Source: an uncultured Olegusella sp. (GTDB lineage: Bacteria > Actinomycetota > Coriobacteriia > Coriobacteriales > Atopobiaceae). Taken from it: a stretch of DNA of 8,126 nt. The stretch spans positions 1 to 8,126 of the forward strand of contig NZ_CAMXYY010000064.1 in the NCBI RefSeq assembly GCF_947253395.1, written 5' to 3'. Both the position numbers and the translations under genes were made by a program. Positions within the stretch are counted from its first letter, which is position 1. Every line of letters starts with the position of its first letter. Shown here in pieces: positions 5,471 through 8,126 of this stretch. The notes under the pieces were generated by a model, which was not told the origin of the DNA, did not search any database, and was given only the letters and a program-made list of their open reading frames with translations.

Positions 5471-6277
5471 ATGTCTCAGTTCGATTTTTCACTTGGGGTA
5501 ATAGGCGCTGGCTCTATGGGTGGCGCTATTGTGCATGGCCTGCTGGAAGCGGGGGTGCTACCTGCTGAGCGCATTTGCGTCTGCAACCCTGGTGAAGCAA
5601 AGCGTGCAGCGTTTGCCCAGCTTGGATGCCCTGTGTATGCTGATGCCACAGATCTTATGGCGGCTGATACTGATGTGGTTATTCTTGCAGTTAAGCCACA
5701 AGTGCTACCCGCCGTTATGGCAGATATTGCTGATAGTGTGGCAGGGCGCGTGTTAGTTTCTATTGTGGCAGGCATTCCTCTTGCTGTGTTAGAAGCAGCG
5801 CTAGCTGGTGCGCGGGTGTTGCGCGTGATGCCCAATTTGCCCATCCAGGCGCGCTCAGGTGCCTCTGCACTCTGTGCGGGTACATCTGCGACCTCTACGG
5901 ACATTGCGCGCGTCTCAGCTATTTTTGAGACGTTGGGCGCCTGTGCACAGATGAGCGAAGCACAACTTGATGTTGAGGGTGCTGTCGTGGGTTGCAGTCC
6001 TGCTTTCTTTGCTTTGATGATTGACGCACTTACGCGTGCGGGCGTGCGTGCAGGGCTTCCCGCGACGTCTTGTCGGGAAATGTTGATTTCTACCATGGAA
6101 GGTGTCGCTCGCCAGTTGAGCGAAGGGGGAGAGCATCCCCGCGCATACATGGAAAAAGTGACATCTCCTGGTGGTACAACCGCTGAAGGCTTGCGAGCTC
6201 TGGAGCCAGCATTGGTTGAAGGCGCGTATGCTGCCGTTGATGCAGCTCTCGCGCGCACACGAGAGTTGGCTAAGTAA
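5471..6277 (+). CDS. proC: Pyrroline-5-carboxylate reductase (ProC)
   Basis: ProC catalyses the last step of proline synthesis, NAD(P)H-dependent reduction of 1-pyrroline-5-carboxylate, in the cytoplasm. The 268-residue protein has an N-terminal Rossmann motif GVIGAGSMGGAI (9-20), VVILAVKPQV (69-78), SIVAGI (97-102) and RVMPNLP (118-124). The helical dimerisation domain carries the P5CR signature VTSPGGTTAEGLRALE (230-245). The length is typical. The usual GSGPAY segment reads GCSPAFF (174-180), a noticeable departure. The start at 5471 is one base after the sepF stop and has no good ribosome site of its own, so initiation is probably coupled to sepF. proC next to sepF and yggT is a standard arrangement in Gram-positive genomes; no division role is known. 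Confidence 0.94.
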   Translation: MSQFDFSLGVIGAGSMGGAIVHGLLEAGVLPAERICVCNPGEAKRAAFAQLGCPVYADATDLMAADTDVVILAVKPQVLPAVMADIADSVAGRVLVSIVAGIPLAVLEAALAGARVLRVMPNLPIQARSGASALCAGTSATSTDIARVSAIFETLGACAQMSEAQLDVEGAVVGCSPAFFALMIDALTRAGVRAGLPATSCREMLISTMEGVARQLSEGGEHPRAYMEKVTSPGGTTAEGLRALEPALVEGAYAAVDAALARTRELAK

Positions 6278-6286
6278 GGAGTGCAC

Positions 6287-6550
6287 ATGCTTGCAGTTAT
6301 TTCTTTTTTGATGAAAGTGCTCGATTTTTATGAACTGCTCATCGTTGTATGGGTTATTTTGAGCTGGATTCCTCTGTCAGGTGATGGCCTTATCAGTGAC
6401 GTGGCAGGGGCGCTCGATAGGATTGTTCGTCCATATGTAGGTATCTTTAGGCGTTTTATGCCAGCTTTGGGAGGTTTGGATTTTTCTCCCGTTATTGCGA
6501 TGGTTATTCTCGAGGTCGTCAAACGCGGCCTTGTGGGTATACTCATATAA
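6287..6550 (+). CDS. yggT: YggT family small membrane protein
   Basis: This 87-residue integral membrane protein has two hydrophobic segments (about 3-29 and 66-86). Between them is the family hallmark: Arg48-Pro49-Tyr50, then FRRFMPALGGLDFSP (54-68). The family's biochemical role is not settled; links to cell division, osmotic tolerance and ion uptake have been proposed. ATG 6287 is preferred because AAGGAG (6276-6281) stands 5 bases upstream. The in-frame GTG at 6281 overlaps that site and would add only two residues. It starts 9 bases after proC and ends the sepF-proC-yggT group. YggT homologues typically sit between sepF and divIVA. Confidence 0.9.
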   Translation: MLAVISFLMKVLDFYELLIVVWVILSWIPLSGDGLISDVAGALDRIVRPYVGIFRRFMPALGGLDFSPVIAMVILEVVKRGLVGILI

Positions 6551-6569
6551 GCTTGCGAGCATGAGTTTT
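6541..6569 (+). terminator. Weak terminator-like hairpin at the end of yggT
   Basis: ACTCAT (6541-6546) pairs with ATGAGT (6561-6566), with a small inner GCT/AGC pairing (6551-6553 with 6558-6560), followed by a T-rich end. It straddles the yggT stop. The stem is short and the T run only four long, so termination would be partial at best. A promoter downstream makes a boundary here plausible. Confidence 0.25.
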
Positions 6570-6632
6570 GTGCTTGCGGGCAGATGTGGGCTTTGCTTGC
6601 TTTGTGCGGTATTCAATCCGAGCATGTCCACG

Positions 6633-6662
6633 TGTACATGGTACTGTGCGTTCGAGTAAAAT
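6633..6662 (+). promoter_or_regulatory. divIVA: Probable divIVA promoter
   Basis: TAAAAT (6657-6662) matches the -10 consensus at five of six positions. TGTACA (6633-6638) lies 18 bases upstream as a -35 box (four of six). Transcription would start near 6669, leaving a leader of about 40 bases before divIVA. The 159-base gap after yggT fits a separate transcription unit. Confidence 0.45.
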
Positions 6663-6709
6663 TGCTGATAGTTTGCCTTGTAAGGCATGTATAGATGAAA
6701 GGGATAGAG

Positions 6710-7426
6710 ATGGCAATCACACCAGCCGATATCGATCAACTGACCTTCTCTCCGTCTAAGAATGGTTATGACACCGAGGAGGTTGACGCATTCCTCGATA
6801 CGCTTTCCACTGAGATTGACGCAATGTTGCAAAAGATTGCTGATCTCAAGACGCGCCTCAACAATGCTGAGTCCCAGCTAGGCGCATCTCAGGCACAGGT
6901 TTCTGAGCTGCAAATTCAGCTCGAGAACGCCAATGTTGCTGCTGCCAATGCGGTTGCAGCTCCTGCACCCGTCCCTGCAGCCAGTGCACTTGCTGCTTCC
7001 GAGAGCCAGATTTCCAAGGTTTTGATTGTTGCTCAGCAAAGTGCCGACAAGCTGGTTGCTGATGCCCGCGAAAACGCTGAGTCCATTCGTAACGAGGCCG
7101 ATCAAAAGGCTCGTGAGGTTATTCGTCAGGCACTTGCTGAAAAGCAGGCCGAACTTGATGAGATTGATCGTCTCAAGCAGTCCCGTGAGGACTTCCGCGG
7201 CGAGTATAAAAAACTTCTGCAGCACTTCATGGATGATGCGGATTCTGTCTTTCCTGCGCGTGCACTTCCCGCCAATGCCAAGCCTGCTGCTCCCGCACCT
7301 GCTCCCGCACCTGCTCCTGTTGCAACTCCTTCCGCCCCCCAAGATGCGGGCGCGACAGTGCTCACCAGCAGCATTGGTGCTGCAACACCGGTTATGTCTG
7401 CTAACGACTTTAATGACCTTGATTAA
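6710..7426 (+). CDS. divIVA: DivIVA / Wag31-type polar and septal coiled-coil protein
   Basis: DivIVA binds negatively curved membrane at poles and septum and recruits growth and division proteins. The 238-residue protein begins MAITPADIDQLTFSPSKNGY (1-20) and continues DTEEVDAFLD, matching the conserved N-terminal membrane-binding domain (about 1-35). A first coiled coil (about 31-78) is followed by an Ala/Val/Pro hinge (about 79-95) and a second coiled coil (about 97-176). An Ala/Pro-rich low-complexity tail (about 185-212) and an acidic end, DFNDLD, complete it. ATG 6710 is chosen because it gives the canonical N-terminus and has AAAGGG 6 bases upstream. The in-frame ATG at 6695 would add MKGIE and cannot be excluded. 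It appears to be monocistronic, with its own promoter and two terminators behind it. Confidence 0.93.
   Translation: MAITPADIDQLTFSPSKNGYDTEEVDAFLDTLSTEIDAMLQKIADLKTRLNNAESQLGASQAQVSELQIQLENANVAAANAVAAPAPVPAASALAASESQISKVLIVAQQSADKLVADARENAESIRNEADQKAREVIRQALAEKQAELDEIDRLKQSREDFRGEYKKLLQHFMDDADSVFPARALPANAKPAAPAPAPAPAPVATPSAPQDAGATVLTSSIGAATPVMSANDFNDLD
7289..7318 (+). repeat. Tandem 12-bp repeat in divIVA tail
   Basis: GCTCCCGCACCT at 7289-7300 is repeated exactly at 7301-7312, with a partial third copy after it. It encodes the Ala-Pro run of the DivIVA tail. Such repeats can expand or contract by slippage in four-residue steps without changing frame. Confidence 0.8.
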
Positions 7427-7432
7427 GTATCG

Positions 7433-7458
7433 AGTCTCTGTAAGCTTCTGAGACTTTT
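7433..7458 (+). terminator. First terminator after divIVA
   Basis: AGTCTC (7433-7438) and GAGACT (7450-7455) form a perfect 6-bp stem with an 11-base loop, followed by TTTT. It begins 7 bases after the divIVA stop. It is weaker than the next hairpin and probably acts together with it. Confidence 0.45.
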
Positions 7459-7480
7459 AGCTCCATAGGTGCAGTATTTC

Positions 7481-7506
7481 AGGCCTCGCTTCGGCGAGGT
7501 CTTTTT
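7481..7506 (+). terminator. Strong intrinsic terminator after divIVA
   Basis: CCTCGC-TTCG-GCGAGG (7484-7499) is a 6-bp GC-rich stem with the extra-stable TTCG loop. It extends outward through a G-T wobble to AGG/TCT (7481 and 7502) and is followed at once by five T (7502-7506). It closes the division-gene block and marks the boundary to the different region downstream. Confidence 0.93.
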
Positions 7507-7685
7507 GTATGATGCATTTGCTTTTGATAGCGCAATACCCCTGCTTTCAGTTTGCGCGCTGCCTTTGAGAGTGATTGAGAAATACCCTCAATATGTGCAA
7601 GGAATTTTGAATGTGCTTTATAGGTGTTGGCGGTAAGGACTACTATAGAGTGGTCTGTATGCAACTTTACTTCGGAGAACACAGC
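7507..7685 (+). other. Intergenic stretch without a convincing gene
   Basis: No convincing + strand gene is seen. Two weak dyads are present: GCGCAA/TTGCGC (7530-7535 with 7552-7557) and ATTGAG/CTCAAT (7574-7579 with 7587-7592). GGAGAA (7674-7679) could serve as a ribosome site for the TTG at 7686. No promoter with two good boxes was found, although one is expected here because a strong terminator lies upstream. Confidence 0.5.
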
Positions 7686-7954
7686 TTGAAAAAGATACTC
7701 TTGGGTTCTGTCGCTTATGTAATGCGGATGTTACAAAGTTTGTACATCACAAGCTTATAAAGCCTGTATATAGAAAAGTTATTAAGCCTCTCTATAACAA
7801 GGTCATAAAGCCAGCCGTGAAGCCCTTTTATCACAAGGTAATCCGACCAGCAGCGAAGTTCATCAAAAAGAACGTTATCAAACCGACTGCAAGATTTGTA
7901 AAGAACTACATAACTAAACCAATAGCCAAGCTCATTAAAAGAATATGGAACTAG
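7686..7954 (+). pseudogene. Basic tetrad-repeat small protein, reading frame interrupted or frameshifted
   Basis: I do not recognise this family. Bases 7739-7954 encode, in one frame, 71 residues ending in IWN and a TAG. They contain 20 Lys/Arg, 7 Pro and no acidic residue, in a strict four-residue rhythm (KVIK, PLYN, KVIK, PAVK, PFYH, KVIR, PAAK). That frame is open back to 7649 but has no ATG, GTG or TTG before a GTG inside the repeats. In another frame, TTG 7686, with GGAGAA 6 bases upstream, encodes 24 residues starting LKKILLGSVAYVMRMLQSL, which looks like a leader segment, and stops at 7758-7760. A -1 (or +2) shift between about 7728 and 7757 would join leader and repeats. It could be a disrupted gene, a sequencing error or a recoded gene. 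The next gene starts 21 bases downstream, suggesting a shared transcript. Confidence 0.45.
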
Positions 7955-7975
7955 AGAAGAAAGAGAAGGATAGCC

Positions 7976-8126
7976 ATGCTCAAGAAGATAAAAGATTTCA
8001 TGAAGGCTTTACTAGGAGTGCTGCTGTGGTTACTTATGTTGTCAGCAATACCTGGATGTATCAACTTCAATCTAAAATCTAACTCAGTGTATTACGCACA
8101 ACATACCCCCCATGAAAAGGGTACAG
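7976..8126 (+). CDS. Putative small lipoprotein or membrane-anchored protein, 3' end outside window
   Basis: The first 50 codons of an open frame continue past the window end, so the protein is truncated here by the sequence boundary. The product is not recognised. The N-terminus is MLKKIKDFMK (1-10, five Lys, positively charged), followed by a hydrophobic core ALLGVLLWLLML (11-22) and SAIPGC with Cys28. This resembles a type II signal peptide. Pro at -2 departs from the usual lipobox, so a plain signal peptide or membrane anchor is also possible. The part after Cys28 is polar (Asn, Ser, Tyr). ATG 7976 has AAGGA (7966-7970) 5 bases upstream, a good site. It follows the tetrad-repeat frame by 21 bases and shares its AT-rich, Lys-rich character. 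Confidence 0.6.
   Translation, partial: MLKKIKDFMKALLGVLLWLLMLSAIPGCINFNLKSNSVYYAQHTPHEKGT

Noticed and set aside
5476..6288. Minus-strand open frame of about 270 codons opposite proC
   Set aside because: Low-complexity Ser/Ala/Thr/Arg translation and full overlap with a certain gene; a shadow of proC codon usage.
6695..6709. Earlier divIVA start adding MKGIE
   Set aside because: The canonical DivIVA N-terminus begins at ATG 6710 and has a better-placed purine-rich site. The earlier start is possible but less likely.
7479..7682. Minus-strand 67-codon frame (GTG start) between divIVA and the tetrad-repeat gene
   Set aside because: It starts with GTG without a ribosome site, runs through the strong divIVA terminator hairpin and resembles no known protein. 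The translation is not absurd, so it stays a faint possibility, but there is not enough support to list it.
1..8126. CRISPR arrays, tRNA or rRNA genes, insertion sequences
   Set aside because: No regularly spaced repeats, no cloverleaf or rRNA-like stretches, and no transposase-like frame or terminal inverted repeats were seen.

Overview
The window looks like a chromosomal division/cell-wall cluster from an actinobacterium. It carries the end of murB, then ftsQ, ftsZ, pgeF (ylmD type), yggS (ylmE type), sepF, proC, yggT and divIVA, all on the + strand. There is no ftsA, and SepF lies downstream of FtsZ, as in Actinobacteria that use SepF as the FtsZ membrane anchor. The moderate base composition and the protein character suggest a Coriobacteriia member of the Atopobium/Lancefieldella kind. 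That placement is inference; no rRNA or marker comparison could be run.

Region by region: (1) 1-1600 holds the MurB C-terminus and FtsQ, 11 bases apart. (2) 1601-1978 is an unusually structured ftsQ-ftsZ spacer with three sizeable inverted repeats, a perfect 10-bp palindrome and a possible promoter. (3) 1979-4696 is ftsZ-pgeF-yggS, tightly spaced. (4) 4697-6550 is sepF-proC-yggT, again tightly packed, preceded by an 86-base spacer with two small hairpins. (5) 6551-7426 is divIVA, which appears to have its own promoter. Two consecutive terminators follow it, the second a textbook TTCG-loop hairpin. (6) 7507-8126 has a different, AT- and Lys-rich character. It contains a frame-disrupted reading frame for a very basic protein with a strict four-residue periodicity, then the start of a probable lipoprotein or membrane protein that runs off the window.

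How the genes fit together: MurB makes UDP-MurNAc for peptidoglycan, and PgeF guards the fidelity of the stem peptide. FtsZ forms the division ring, SepF tethers it to the membrane, FtsQ links the ring to the septal synthesis complex, and DivIVA organises poles and septum. YggT is a small membrane protein of the same neighbourhood. YggS (pyridoxal-phosphate homeostasis) and ProC (proline synthesis) are the usual metabolic passengers. The least ordinary parts are the dyad-rich spacer upstream of ftsZ, the MurB active-site substitution and the tetrad-repeat protein after divIVA.
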